Assembly: GCA_016185365.1 (NCBI GenBank)
Contig: JACPNP010000018.1
Span: 43,848 to 107,847, forward strand
DNA length: 64,000 nt
Direction: 5' to 3'
Origin: Terriglobales bacterium
GTDB taxonomy: Bacteria > Acidobacteriota > Terriglobia > Terriglobales > Acidobacteriaceae
The position numbers were made by a program, and so were the translations under genes. Below the pieces are notes generated by a model. That model had not been told where the DNA came from and ran no database searches. It worked only from the letters and a program-made list of their open reading frames with translations. Positions 50,355 through 60,187 of this stretch are shown here, one piece after another (position 1 is the stretch's first letter; every line of letters starts with the position of its first letter).

Positions 50355-51986
50355 TCACTTCTTTTCCTTAAGCGGCGGGCGGATCCCTTCCATGTTCAAC
50401 CGGATGCGATACAGCCCGGTCTGGGCCGTGAGGTAGAGGGTTTTGCCATCCGCATCGCCGAAGGCAAGGTTGTGCGGATGCTCCGGGCCCGCCAGCGTGC
50501 CCAGATGCTTCCCGGCGGGGTTGAATATCCACAGCCCGCCCGGTCCGGAGACGTAGAGGTTTCCGTTCACGTCCACCTTGATACCGTCGAGGGCATCTTC
50601 ACCCGGTGCGGGGGTCATGTCAAAAAACACTTCGCCCGCGCCTAATGTGCCATCGGCGTTCACCGGATAGCGCATCAGGTATTTCTTCTTCTCATCCCAG
50701 TTGCCGATGTAAAGGAATTTCTCGTCCGGCGAGAAGGCAATACCATTCGGTCCGGTCAATTCATTGTTGAGTAGTGTGACCTTGCCGTCTGTGCCCACCC
50801 GGTAGATCCCGCTGAATGGAGTTTCCTTGCGCGGATCATCGAATACTTTCGGCAGGCCGAAGGGCGGATCGGTGAAATACAACGACCCATCGCTCTTGTA
50901 GACCAGGTCGTTCGGACTGTTCAAACGTATACCCTGGTAGTTGTCGGCCAGAACATTTATCTTGCCCGTACGCTCCTGCTGCACCACGCGGCGATTGCCG
51001 TGTTGGTCGAAGGTGAGCAGGCCGTCCTTGTTCAGCGTGAGCCCGTTCGAGCCGGCCTGGTGATACTCGCCTACATTGAAGCCGCTGTAACCACTCTTGG
51101 TCATGTAGATGGAGACCTGCCCATCCGGCGTCCAGCGGTAGATCCTGTTCGCGTTCGGATCGCTGAACAGCAAATAGCCATCGGGATGCCACACCGGGCC
51201 TTCGGTGAACTCGAACCCGGAAGCCAATTTCTCGATCTGCGTCCCTGGCGTGAGGATCTCGTCGAGCGCGGGGTCGAGACGGGTCACTTTGGTCTCTACC
51301 TTACGGATGCCGGAGACATTCTCCGGCTTATAGAACTCCAGTACCGCGGAACGCACCCAGATGAAGTTTCCGGGTGGATCACCCATCGGGCCATTCGCGC
51401 CGAAGACCGCGATCGTGAATTGCTCGCCAGGTCGCGCGTCACGCGCCACTATCACCCAGTTGGGCGCATTGAAGCCTTTGATCAGTCCGCCGCCGGTCTG
51501 TCCAAGTACGACCGGATTCTTGCCATTCACCCAGACTTCGGCATAATCGTCGATCACGATCTCAAACACCACGGTGGAGCCGGCAACCGGGAATCCGCCG
51601 ACTGTCTCCGGCATGGTGAACTTCAAGCGATACCAGTTGAAGCTGAAGCGTCCGTTCCCGCGCCTGTCTTCGAGGGACGGACCGCTGATGGCCTGCCACT
51701 TGGAATCGTCGAAATCCGCGGCCGAGGCCTTGGGTTCGATGTCCATGGTGCGGTTCGGCGGGCCGCTGGGCCGCAGGTCCCTGCCCACAGCATGGTGGTC
51801 TACTTCGACGAACTTCACGTCGCTATACCGCCATTGGCCCTTGACCAGCGAGACCCCGGCATCGGAACGCAGGTCCACATAGGCCTCCGGGTGGACGGCG
51901 GGAACATCGGCCGTTGTCTGGGCCGAAGCTCCCGCCGCGATCCCGTACGCGAGCAAAACGGAGGAAACGATTTGAGTCAGCTTCAT
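50355..51986 (-). CDS. SMP-30/gluconolactonase-like protein with N-terminal jelly-roll-like domain, secreted
   Basis: FEFTEGPVWHPDGYLLFSDPNANRIYRWTPDG, RLNSPNDLVYKSDGSLYFTDPPFG, LTGPNGIAFSPDEKFLYIGN. Confidence 0.88.
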   Translation of the reverse strand: MKLTQIVSSVLLAYGIAAGASAQTTADVPAVHPEAYVDLRSDAGVSLVKGQWRYSDVKFVEVDHHAVGRDLRPSGPPNRTMDIEPKASAADFDDSKWQAISGPSLEDRRGNGRFSFNWYRLKFTMPETVGGFPVAGSTVVFEIVIDDYAEVWVNGKNPVVLGQTGGGLIKGFNAPNWVIVARDARPGEQFTIAVFGANGPMGDPPGNFIWVRSAVLEFYKPENVSGIRKVETKVTRLDPALDEILTPGTQIEKLASGFEFTEGPVWHPDGYLLFSDPNANRIYRWTPDGQVSIYMTKSGYSGFNVGEYHQAGSNGLTLNKDGLLTFDQHGNRRVVQQERTGKINVLADNYQGIRLNSPNDLVYKSDGSLYFTDPPFGLPKVFDDPRKETPFSGIYRVGTDGKVTLLNNELTGPNGIAFSPDEKFLYIGNWDEKKKYLMRYPVNADGTLGAGEVFFDMTPAPGEDALDGIKVDVNGNLYVSGPGGLWIFNPAGKHLGTLAGPEHPHNLAFGDADGKTLYLTAQTGLYRIRLNMEGIRPPLKEKK

Positions 51987-51989
51987 GGC

Positions 51990-52862
51990 TTAGTTGACCT
52001 TCACCACGTAATAGAGGAACGGGGCCTTTACGTCCTTGAACCAGTGCGGCGTGTTCCTGGGGATCACCATCACGTCGCCTTTGACCAGCTTGTGCGTTTC
52101 GCCGCCTTCGATGGCGGCGCCACGGATCTCGTGCGGGGCGATCGTCTTCGTATCCAAAGCCCTGCCGCCGGTGACGACCGTGGCTTCGCCGCTCAACACG
52201 TAAATGAGGTCGGCATCCAGCTCATGGATCTCCGCCATCCCCGGGCCATCGCGCCGGCTGGCGTGGATCTTGTAATGCTCGCCCGCGGGCTCGAGCAGGG
52301 GCATGCCTTTGGCGAATGCTTCTGAGACTTTCGCGCTCTCCAGATATGTCACCACGGGCCCCATCGCCATCGGCATTCCGCCCTCGACGGCCTTCGCGCC
52401 TGCGATGGCCAGTTCTTCATCCTCGGCCGCGCTGGAAGCGCCGCTCACGCCCACGCCGCCCACGATCTGCCCGTCCAGCAGGATGGGGATGCCGCCGATC
52501 AGCGGGGTAAAGTCGTTCAGGGCGGTCATGGCCGTGCGGCCCTTGCCGCTGGAATTGATCAGCTCTTCGAACACACGTGTCGGCCGCTTGAACAGGGCCG
52601 CCGTGCGCGCTTTTCCGATGGAGATATTCGCGCCGGCCCCAAAGGTGCCGTCGATGCGCTCCACAGCCATCAGGTTTCCGCCGTCATCCACCACGGCGAT
52701 CACCCCGGTGGTGTTGCGCTTCTGCGCTTCGGCGACCGCCGCGGCGATCACCTGCTTCGCGCCTTCGCGCGTCAGAGTCTTCTTCTCGGCCACCTGTGCC
52801 TGCGTTGCAGCGCCCAGGGCGAGGACCGCCAGCGCGGCCAAAAGATTGCGTAGGGACTTCAT
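51990..52862 (-). CDS. GlcG/HbpS-like heme-binding domain fused to C-terminal cupin, secreted
   Basis: AQKRNTTGVIAVVDDGGNLMAVERIDGTFGA...GVGVSGASSAAEDEELAIAGA then EIHELDADLIYVLSGEATVVTGG...VMVIPRNTPHWF. Confidence 0.85.
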   Translation of the reverse strand: MKSLRNLLAALAVLALGAATQAQVAEKKTLTREGAKQVIAAAVAEAQKRNTTGVIAVVDDGGNLMAVERIDGTFGAGANISIGKARTAALFKRPTRVFEELINSSGKGRTAMTALNDFTPLIGGIPILLDGQIVGGVGVSGASSAAEDEELAIAGAKAVEGGMPMAMGPVVTYLESAKVSEAFAKGMPLLEPAGEHYKIHASRRDGPGMAEIHELDADLIYVLSGEATVVTGGRALDTKTIAPHEIRGAAIEGGETHKLVKGDVMVIPRNTPHWFKDVKAPFLYYVVKVN

Positions 52863-52932
52863 ATTGATTTCTCTTTCTGGACAGTAGAAACGGCCGGCAT
52901 TTGGGGCCGGCCGTCTTCACGATCCGATCGGG

Positions 52933-53328
52933 TTACTTCACCGCGGTGCTGAACTCCGCTTCGCCCAGGTTGACCTCGGCGAACGCGCACCAGATGACGA
53001 CTTTCTTCACGTCCTTCACGTACTCCGGAAGTGTGATGGACTTGTTGTACTTGTCGTCTTTGATCTTCAGCTTCTGAAGGTTGTAGACGGTGCCCTTCGA
53101 ATCCACCACCTGCCAGTGCGGATCCGGAGTGTCGGGCACGACGAAATCGTCTGACATGGTCAGGACGCTCTTGCCGTTGACGGTGCTGTGGGTCACGGTG
53201 CCTTTGTTGGCCTTGGGGCCCTTGAATGGGCTCGAGGTATGGCCGTCCACGGCGAACGCCGCGCCGCTCAGGAGCAGCGAGACCACCAGGAGGGACAGGA
53301 CCGCGATGCGAAGACTTGACTTTTGCAT
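52933..53328 (-). CDS. Small secreted DM13-like domain protein
   Basis: TLPEYVKDVKKVVIWCAFAEVNLGEAEF resembles the DM13 C-terminal signature; signal peptide. Family call tentative. Confidence 0.6.
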   Translation of the reverse strand: MQKSSLRIAVLSLLVVSLLLSGAAFAVDGHTSSPFKGPKANKGTVTHSTVNGKSVLTMSDDFVVPDTPDPHWQVVDSKGTVYNLQKLKIKDDKYNKSITLPEYVKDVKKVVIWCAFAEVNLGEAEFSTAVK

Positions 53329-53630
53329 GATGAGACTCCTCAAAGAAGTTGGTTTTGCAGAGAACCGGATCCAGGCGTCGAGCGCAGGATCCGCTTTGCA
53401 CTTCGTCTGATGGACAGGGGGCCAGAATGTTTCAGGAGTGATAAATATTTTGCGTGTAACTTCCGTAAGCTGTTCGCATCCCTGGGCGAAAAATTAAAGG
53501 CCGCCGGATGTTCCGCCGGCCGTTCTCCCACCGGCTAGAGATCAGGCTGGACACGGCATTAAAGAGCCGTTCTCCTGCCGGTACAGACACCAGGCTGAAG
53601 CTTGGATTTACCCCGATCTTTCGACTGCGA

Positions 53631-56375
53631 TCACTTCGTCGTGTCCGTCAGCAGCACCAGGTTGCGGGATTCCTGCACCTTCAAGAACAGCCACAGTTTG
53701 CCGTCCGGGGAGTAGTCGTAGCCGGCCAGTTCGACGTCGCTGAAGCGGGTCAGCGGCTTGATCACGGCGCCGGAGAAGGCGACCTGGACCAGGTTCCTGT
53801 CCTTGGGCGTGATCAGCATGGCGAGCAGGCTCTAGCTGTCCGGCGCGAAGCGGATGTTGACGAACCCCTTCGGAACAGTAAAGGAGAACGCCGTCTTCCG
53901 CGTCGCGGTCTCAAGGGCCTGGAAGACCGGTTGCGACTTGATGGCGGCATCGCCCGCGATGGCAAGCACGCCCAGCCATTTGCCGTCCGGAGACATGCGC
54001 AGCAGGCGGGCCGGGAGGTCGCTGAACGTTTCCGGCTCCCCGCCCGCCACCGCGACCCGTTGCACCGAGCGGGACTTGCCGGTATCGGCGATGTAGTACG
54101 CCCATTGGCCATCCGGCGAGCATTGCAATACCGCATCATTGCTGCCGCGCGTCAACTGGACCGGGTTGTTTCCATCGGCATCGCTGCGCCACAGATTGAT
54201 CGTGGTCGTGCCGTCGGCGGCGCGGATCCGGCGGACCACCACCAGCGCCTTCTCCCCGGCGGCGCACGCCTCGGCGGCGTCCTGCGGCAGATGCAGAGGC
54301 GTGCCTGTGCCGCTCACAGGATCGACCGCCACCACCTGGCCCGAACGCTCAAAGATCAGGATGCGGCCGGCGCGCGACCACCCCGCATTGTTGGGCACCG
54401 AGGAATATTTTTCTACCAATTGCAGCGGCGCGCCCGCCGCCAGCTCGCCGAACGGCGCCCGATAGATCTGTCCCGGCACGTCGGTGGCGATCGACATCAA
54501 GGTCTTGCCGTCGGCGGTGAGGCTGAGCGCGCGGCCGGTGTATACGCTCAGGTCGTTGGTCACGCGCTGGCTCTCTCCGGTCTGCGGGTCGAGCAGCACC
54601 AGTTGCAGGGGCGCGGCCGAAGCGGGGTCATTGGAAGCCGCCACCAGATGGCGGCCATCGGGCAGCCACTGCATGATGGGAAACACGTTCTTCTGACGGA
54701 AGGAGCGGAGTTGTTTGCCAGACTCGGCGTCGAACAGGACGATCGCACTCTCGCCCGGCTGAGGCTCGCCAAAGAACGCGATGGTCTTGCCATCCGGTGA
54801 CCATACCGGGCTGGAGGCCTGAAACCGGGAATAGGTCAAGGTGGCGAAGGTGCGCTGGTTCTGGCCGTCCGCATCGGCCATCATCACGTACATCTCCTGC
54901 TTACGCGGCTCACTGCGGGCAAAGACGATGCGCTTCCCGTCGGGCGAGAAGGAGACCACCGAGTCGCAATCCTCCAGCAGCATCTGCGGCGTGCCGCCCA
55001 GCACAGGCGCGCGATACAGGTGGCGCAGACCGGCGCGGAGCGGGCTCTCACGGACGAAGTAAAAGGTGTTGCCGTCCGGCGCGAAGCTGATGGCGAAGTA
55101 GCGCTGCTGGGCCAGCGCGATCACTTGGGTGCGGCTGTTGGTGGGCAGGTGCTTCATCCACAGCGTGGAGCCTTCGCGCGTCTCCGTGGCATAGACCACG
55201 TATTTCCCGTCCGGAGAGATCGCGGCCACGCGCACCAGGTCGCCCTCGGAGATCTTGGCCATATCAAACGTGCGGAAGGGAAGGCGTGCGCCGCGGCCCA
55301 CCAGGTTGTAGATCCCGAAGCCGGCGGCGGCGACCAGCAGTAAAACGATCCCGGCAATGACACCCGTGCCCAGCTTGTGCCGCTTCACTTCCGCCGCGAT
55401 CACGGAGGTAGTGGAAGAGACATGGCCGGCCGCGGCCGTCGCGGCCGGGCCGGAACCCGAAGCGACCGGCACCGCCGCGCTCACCGCCGCGCTGCGGCCG
55501 GAGTCGGTGTCCCGCTTCAGCCGCTTCAGGTCGGCGCGCAGTTCGGCGGCGTTCTGATAGCGAAGGTCGCGGTCCTTCTCCACCGCTTTGTTGATGATGC
55601 GCTCCAGCTCCTGCGGCACATCCGGATTCAATCGCACCGGGGCCACCGGCGCGCGGTTGAGGATGGCATCAAAGACCAGCGCCGAAGTCGCGCCCTTGAA
55701 GGGCAACGCACCGGTGGTCATCTCATAGAGTACGGCGCCGAAGCTGAACAGGTCGCTACGCGCGTCCAGGTCTTCGCCCTTGGCCTGTTCGGGCGACATG
55801 TACGCGACCGTGCCCACGGCCGTGCCCGGACTGGTGAGATGTGTGGCCGTGTTGCCGGCGCCGGCCATCGCCGGTTTATGGTCGGCGGCAAGCTTGGCCA
55901 GGCCGAAGTCCATCACCTTGGCATGGTTGCGATTGGTGACGAAGAGATTAGCCGGCTTGATGTCGCGGTGCACGATGCCTTTGGCGTGGGCCGCGTCCAG
56001 CGCGTCGGCGATCTCGATGCCGAGCTCGAGGATCAACTCCAGTCGCAGTGGTTGTCCGCTGAGCAGGCGCTTGTCCAGCGTCTCGCCCTCGAGCCGCTCC
56101 ATGGCGATGAACTGGTGGCCGTCGGCGGAGTCGATGTCATAGATGGTGCAGATGTTCGGATGGTTCAGCGCGCTGGCGGCGCGGGCCTCGCGCTGGAAGC
56201 GCTCCAGCGCGGAGGCGTCACCGGAAAGTTCGGCCGGGAGGAATTTCAACGCGACCATGCGGCCGAGCTTGAAGTCCTCCGCTTCATAGACCACACCCAT
56301 GCCGCCGCGGCCGAGTTCGCCGACGATCCGGTAATGAGAGATGGTTTGTCCGATCATGCCAGCCTGAGAGGTCAC
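53631..56375 (-). pseudogene. Ser/Thr protein kinase with TolB/WD40 C-terminal propeller, interrupted near the C-terminus by in-frame TAG
   Basis: [40 protein letters not shown]; frame continues after TAG (53832-53834) as SLLAMLITPKDRNLVQVAFSGAVIKPLTRFSDVELAGYDYSPDGKLWLFLKVQESRNLVLLTDTTK*. Confidence 0.85.
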
Positions 56376-56413
56376 AGCATGGTACGGGTTTCAGGAAATC
56401 CGGTCAAAGTGAT

Positions 56414-56884
56414 TCAGAGTTTCGGCGTCTCTTTAGGCTGTTCCTTGGGCGTTTCCTTCGGTTTCTCGCCAGGCGCCTGGCCGGCGGGCGGGGGCGGCGG
56501 CATAGGGGATGTGAGCGCCGGTTCCTTGGAACCGCGATGGCAGGTGTAGCAGCTGATCTCGATCGGCTCGTCAAGCCCGGCATTGGGCAGGTGCTTGGTG
56601 TTGATCTCCATCACCATGGCCAGCATCTTGCGCGCGATGGCCTTGTTCGGCTTGTCGTCGGTGGCGAAATCGAAGGTGGAAAGCGGTTTGCCTTCTTCGC
56701 CGACATGGCAGAAAGGGCAGCGCACCCCCAGGCCCATGGCGAAGCTCTTCATCTTGTCGATGAGTTGGGCGCGCTTGATGTCCTTGGGCAGGACCTGCAG
56801 ATTGGTGAACTTTTCCGGCATCTGCGCCGGCGAAGACAAAGCCAGAATGATCAAAAGTGCGGACAACCGAAGCGAGTGTCGCAT
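56414..56884 (-). CDS. c-type cytochrome, secreted
   Basis: MRHSLRLSALLIILALSSPAQ signal; heme motifs CPFCH and CYTCH; Pro/Lys-rich C-terminus. Confidence 0.8.
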   Translation of the reverse strand: MRHSLRLSALLIILALSSPAQMPEKFTNLQVLPKDIKRAQLIDKMKSFAMGLGVRCPFCHVGEEGKPLSTFDFATDDKPNKAIARKMLAMVMEINTKHLPNAGLDEPIEISCYTCHRGSKEPALTSPMPPPPPAGQAPGEKPKETPKEQPKETPKL

Positions 56885-56933
56885 GAAGCCTCCGGGCGAA
56901 AAGTATAGCAGCGGTGGAATGACCAGCCGCTGC

Positions 56934-57431
56934 TCACCGTCCCAGGATCTTGCGGATCTGATCGAGGTGGTTGCGGTCGTGGCCGGCCATGTGCCGGGCA
57001 AGCTCCTGAACGGTGATGCGGCCGCGCTCGGCATGGACGCCGTGCGCCTGCCACTGCTCCGGCGTAAGCCGCTCCAGCAACCGCAGATTGGACTCGCGCA
57101 GCAGGCGGAAGAGGGTGAGTGACTCCCGCGGGTCCCAGTCGGCATAGCCGCCGAGCCGGGCCCAGAGGTCCTGATCGAATGAGGCGAACGGGCCGCCGTT
57201 GTGTTCCAGCATCTGCCGATAGCGCCACGCGGTGGCGACTTCATCGTCCGCAAGATGGGCAAGGATCTCCGCCACCGACCACTTGCCGGGAGCGGGCTTG
57301 CGACGGAGCGAATCTGCCGACGCGCCTGTGATGGCCTGCTCGAGAAGTCCAGCCATTTCGCGCTGCATGGCGAGCGGATACTTGCCTTCGGAGTAGGCCA
57401 GGATGCGGGCCTGGTAGGTCGGGTCAGCCAT
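56934..57431 (-). CDS. DinB family protein
   Basis: PGKWSVAEILAHLADDEVATAWRYRQML and VQELARHMAGHDRNHLDQIRKIL. Confidence 0.88.
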   Translation of the reverse strand: MADPTYQARILAYSEGKYPLAMQREMAGLLEQAITGASADSLRRKPAPGKWSVAEILAHLADDEVATAWRYRQMLEHNGGPFASFDQDLWARLGGYADWDPRESLTLFRLLRESNLRLLERLTPEQWQAHGVHAERGRITVQELARHMAGHDRNHLDQIRKILGR

Positions 57432-57463
57432 AGTGAAAGACTAACGCGACGCGGCGGGGAGGG

Positions 57464-58303
57464 CTAGAGCCTGCGTCCCTGCTCGGTCAGGATCCTGGCT
57501 TCCCGGCGGACATCGGCCCATTTGATCGGCAGGTCGCGAATTTCGCCGGACTGCGTCGCATTTTGCAGCAGTTCGAGCATCGCGAACAGCACCCGGCGCT
57601 GGACCTCGAAGTGGAAAGGCGCGCCGAAGTGGTGTCCCATCGGCCACGGGACAAAGACCGCGCGCGGCGCCTTGATGGCGGCGGTGGAATCCTTGGCCAC
57701 GGTGACGGAGACCGTGGGCACGCCCCGGGCTTCGATCTCACGCTGGATCAGTCCCACGGACTGATGACAGATGGGTCAGGCCGGGGCCAGCAGGGCCACG
57801 TCCGCGCGCTGTTCTTCGACCACGGCGGCGGCGATGTCACGCGCCACGATGGCCTCGAAGCGCTCCGGATCCATGTTGTAGCCGATGAAGCTGAAAAATT
57901 CCGGCGTGAGCGCGCCAATGACGGCCTCCGCCGCCAGCTCCTGCAGACGTTCGATGGGGAAGATGACGTTGATGTCGAGATCGGCGTCGTCATGCGGATA
58001 CTTGAGCTGATGGATGATCAGGTCGCCATGCTTGGCTGTGGAGGGTACGCGACGAAAGGTGAAATCGCCGAATGGGTGCGCGACTTCCATGGGCGCATCA
58101 TTTTTCAGATGCACGCCGCACGAACTCACAAAGGTCACCCGGCATTCCGACAACGGCTTGCGCAAGGCCACCAGCGGAACGAAGTCAGGCTTGGTGATCA
58201 TGGACCCGGGGTAGCGGCTGTTGATGGTGTGCCACAGTCCGGGGCGGAGCTGCGTGCCCGCCTCGCGCGGATCGGGCCCCGGCAGGCTACCGGCTGCCGT
58301 CAT
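57464..58303 (-). CDS. Selenoprotein: GrdB-like (glycine/sarcosine/betaine reductase selenoprotein B-related) protein, Sec encoded by TGA at 57776-57778
   Basis: Same frame on both sides of TGA: ...EEQRADVALLAPA-U-PICHQSVGLIQREIEARGVPTVSVTVAKDSTAAIKAPRAVFVPWPMGHHFG...; UxxC motif; downstream hairpin ATCAGTCC-GTG-GGACTGAT. Start could be an internal Met. Confidence 0.88.
57747..57765 (-). promoter_or_regulatory. Candidate bSECIS element
   Basis: 8-bp perfect stem ATCAGTCC/GGACTGAT, loop GTG, starting 10 nt after the TGA (minus strand). Confidence 0.7.
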
Positions 58304-58532
58304 GGACCCATGCCCCGGATCTGCGGATGAGATGGAAATGCAGGCGGTAATAAAGCAGCGCCAGGGTGGAGTCGTCCGCCTTCAGCACCCGGTCGAGGAA
58401 TTCACGGTCCACGGGCTCATACCGCAACAGGACCCGGGTAGCCTCGATCCAGCTCTTCTCGATCTCTTTGCGGCCCACTTCTTCGTTGCCATCGCCCAGG
58501 TGCAGGCGCACGAACCGGATGACTTTTTCCAA
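58287..58532 (-). CDS. Small hypothetical protein upstream of the GrdB-like gene
   Basis: 81 aa EKVIRFVRLHLGDGNEEVGRKEIEKSWIEATRVLLRYEPVDREFLDRVLKADDSTLALLYYRLHFHLIRR; overlaps the selenoprotein start. Confidence 0.55.
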   Translation of the reverse strand: MEKVIRFVRLHLGDGNEEVGRKEIEKSWIEATRVLLRYEPVDREFLDRVLKADDSTLALLYYRLHFHLIRRSGAWVHDGSR

Positions 58533-58551
58533 CTCGGGCGGTATAGCAGAT

Positions 58552-59219
58552 AGCCCCGCACGTCAGTGCGGGGTGTGCGGCGCATCAAAATGTGAGTCCG
58601 CTTCAGCGGACGCCATACCTACTCGAATCCATCCTCAGACATCGTCACCCCATTCAATCGCAATAATTCGCGCAATTCCTCCTCGAAGGTCCGTTTGTGA
58701 TGGTGCTCCTTCTGACCGGCGATATAGGCGATGGTCTTTGGAGCCACGGATTGACTCACGCTGAACGCCGCGTACTTCCCTGCCATTCGAACCCAGTCAC
58801 ATTGTGTTTCATCCAGCGGGACGAATTCGCCTTGATGACTTGTACGGCTTTGGCGACTGAAAGCGCGGGTGAGGTTTCGATCAGTAGGTGGCAGTGGTCT
58901 TCCATGCCACCGGCTTTCAACAATTGGAAATCATAGTTGCGGGCCACGCCGACCATGTAAGCCCAGAGCTCCGGTTGGATCTCTTCCCGGATCAGATGCC
59001 GCCTGCCTGACGTGGCGAAAATGATATGCGATTTCAAACTGGTGAAGGAGTGGGCCATAAGAGGATTCCCGCGCTGGATGGTACGGTGCGAGCGCCGAGT
59101 GTGCGCAAAAATCGTGATCTTGTTCTGTTTTCAGAACAATCATGGTATGTCGTCCGCTGAAGCGGACTCAGGGTCATTGAGAATGCGTGACCCCGCACTG
59201 ACGTGCGGGGCTATCCGGT
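58552..59219 (-). mobile_element. REP/RAYT unit: transposase flanked by inverted REP palindromes
   Basis: Left TAGCCCCGCACGTCAGTGCGGGGT...GAGTCCGCTTCAGCGGACGCCATACC; right reverse complement ATAGCCCCGCACGTCAGTGCGGGGTCACG...CTGAGTCCGCTTCAGCGGACGACATACC. Confidence 0.85.
58619..59058 (-). pseudogene. REP-associated tyrosine transposase (IS200/Y1 type), single-base frameshift
   Basis: MAHSFTSLKSHIIFATSGRRHLI...GGMEDHCHLLIETSP...KANSSRWMKHNVTGFEWQG then, after a one-base correction near 58775, KYAAFSVSQSVAPKTIAYIAGQKEHHHKRTFEEELRELLRLNGVTMSEDGFE*. Confidence 0.85.
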
Positions 59220-59403
59220 ATGTCGCCCTGCGGGCTCTGGTGGCCGCTGACGTGCGGGGGTTGGTCGGTCTCGCGCACTGAAGGCTGGAGCGGCTGCCGC
59301 ACTTGCTTGGCAGTCCAAGCGTTCTCATAGATGGGGGCACCGACGTGAGGAAATGTAGGCTACCTGCCAGCATTGGGACAAGAAATTGGCCATCAGCCAA
59401 CCT

Positions 59404-60111
59404 TCATCTTTGCTTTAACAATTGTTCAACGGCAGCACGAACTTCCCTTAGTGCCTGAGAAACCTGGTCGTGGTTGTAATTAAATTCACCACTGTGCGCC
59501 GCATCATTGCGCATGCGTGCAAGTGCCTCTAGGCGCTTTGCCTCAAATTCATTGAGTACCTGAGCCTCTTGTGACTTTAGTCTCGTTATCAACGGAGTCA
59601 GAGTATCCTTCGGTCCTATCTCTAAGCCGATTGCTTGAGCCCGGGTTTTAAGACTTTCTTCAAGCGCTGCGCCAATTAATACCGCTGCCGCCCGAATATA
59701 CCCTTTATTCGCGAGATATTCAGCTTCATCCAAAAGTCCGTCAAATACGGCAGCAGAAACAGAAAGGTGATATTCAACCGCCAATCCTAGCGAATACTCG
59801 ACTCTTGCAGATTTCAATACACCTAACGCCGCGCCTATATTGATTTCCTTCCCATCTCCACGTGTCGCCCAGCGTTCAAACTCGTTTACGAATCTATTGC
59901 TTGAAACTGAGAGCTTATCCAAGAGGTTTAGTACGCTCGTAACCCACTGGGCAAAGCTCGACGGATCCTTGATTGTGCCATCACCACCCGCTTTATAGCG
60001 TTCCCACTGCCGTTCGCCTTCCCCAATTAGATCGTCGAGTCGCTGCTGAATTAATGCGTTCCCTCTTAACATCTCTGAAACTCCATTCTGATCAGACTTG
60101 ATGTCTTCCAC
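59404..60111 (-). CDS. Hypothetical protein with HEPN-like C-terminal region
   Basis: 235 aa; AAAVLIGAALEESLKTRAQ... and RMRNDAAHSGEFNYNHDQV (Rx4H motif); visibly lower GC than neighbours. Confidence 0.6.
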   Translation of the reverse strand: MEDIKSDQNGVSEMLRGNALIQQRLDDLIGEGERQWERYKAGGDGTIKDPSSFAQWVTSVLNLLDKLSVSSNRFVNEFERWATRGDGKEINIGAALGVLKSARVEYSLGLAVEYHLSVSAAVFDGLLDEAEYLANKGYIRAAAVLIGAALEESLKTRAQAIGLEIGPKDTLTPLITRLKSQEAQVLNEFEAKRLEALARMRNDAAHSGEFNYNHDQVSQALREVRAAVEQLLKQR

Positions 60112-60187
60112 TTGTCATTGGACCTAAATCATGCCAGTTCACATAATCCTGTCCAGCGCTACTGTGAGTAACCATACCTGAATCTAG

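Noticed and set aside
51000-52325. 441-aa + strand ORF
   Set aside because: Antisense to SMP-30 and GlcG-cupin genes.
53508-54800. 430-aa + strand ORF
   Set aside because: Antisense to the kinase gene; no recognisable motifs.
55377-56549. 390-aa + strand ORF
   Set aside because: Antisense to the kinase N-terminal domain.
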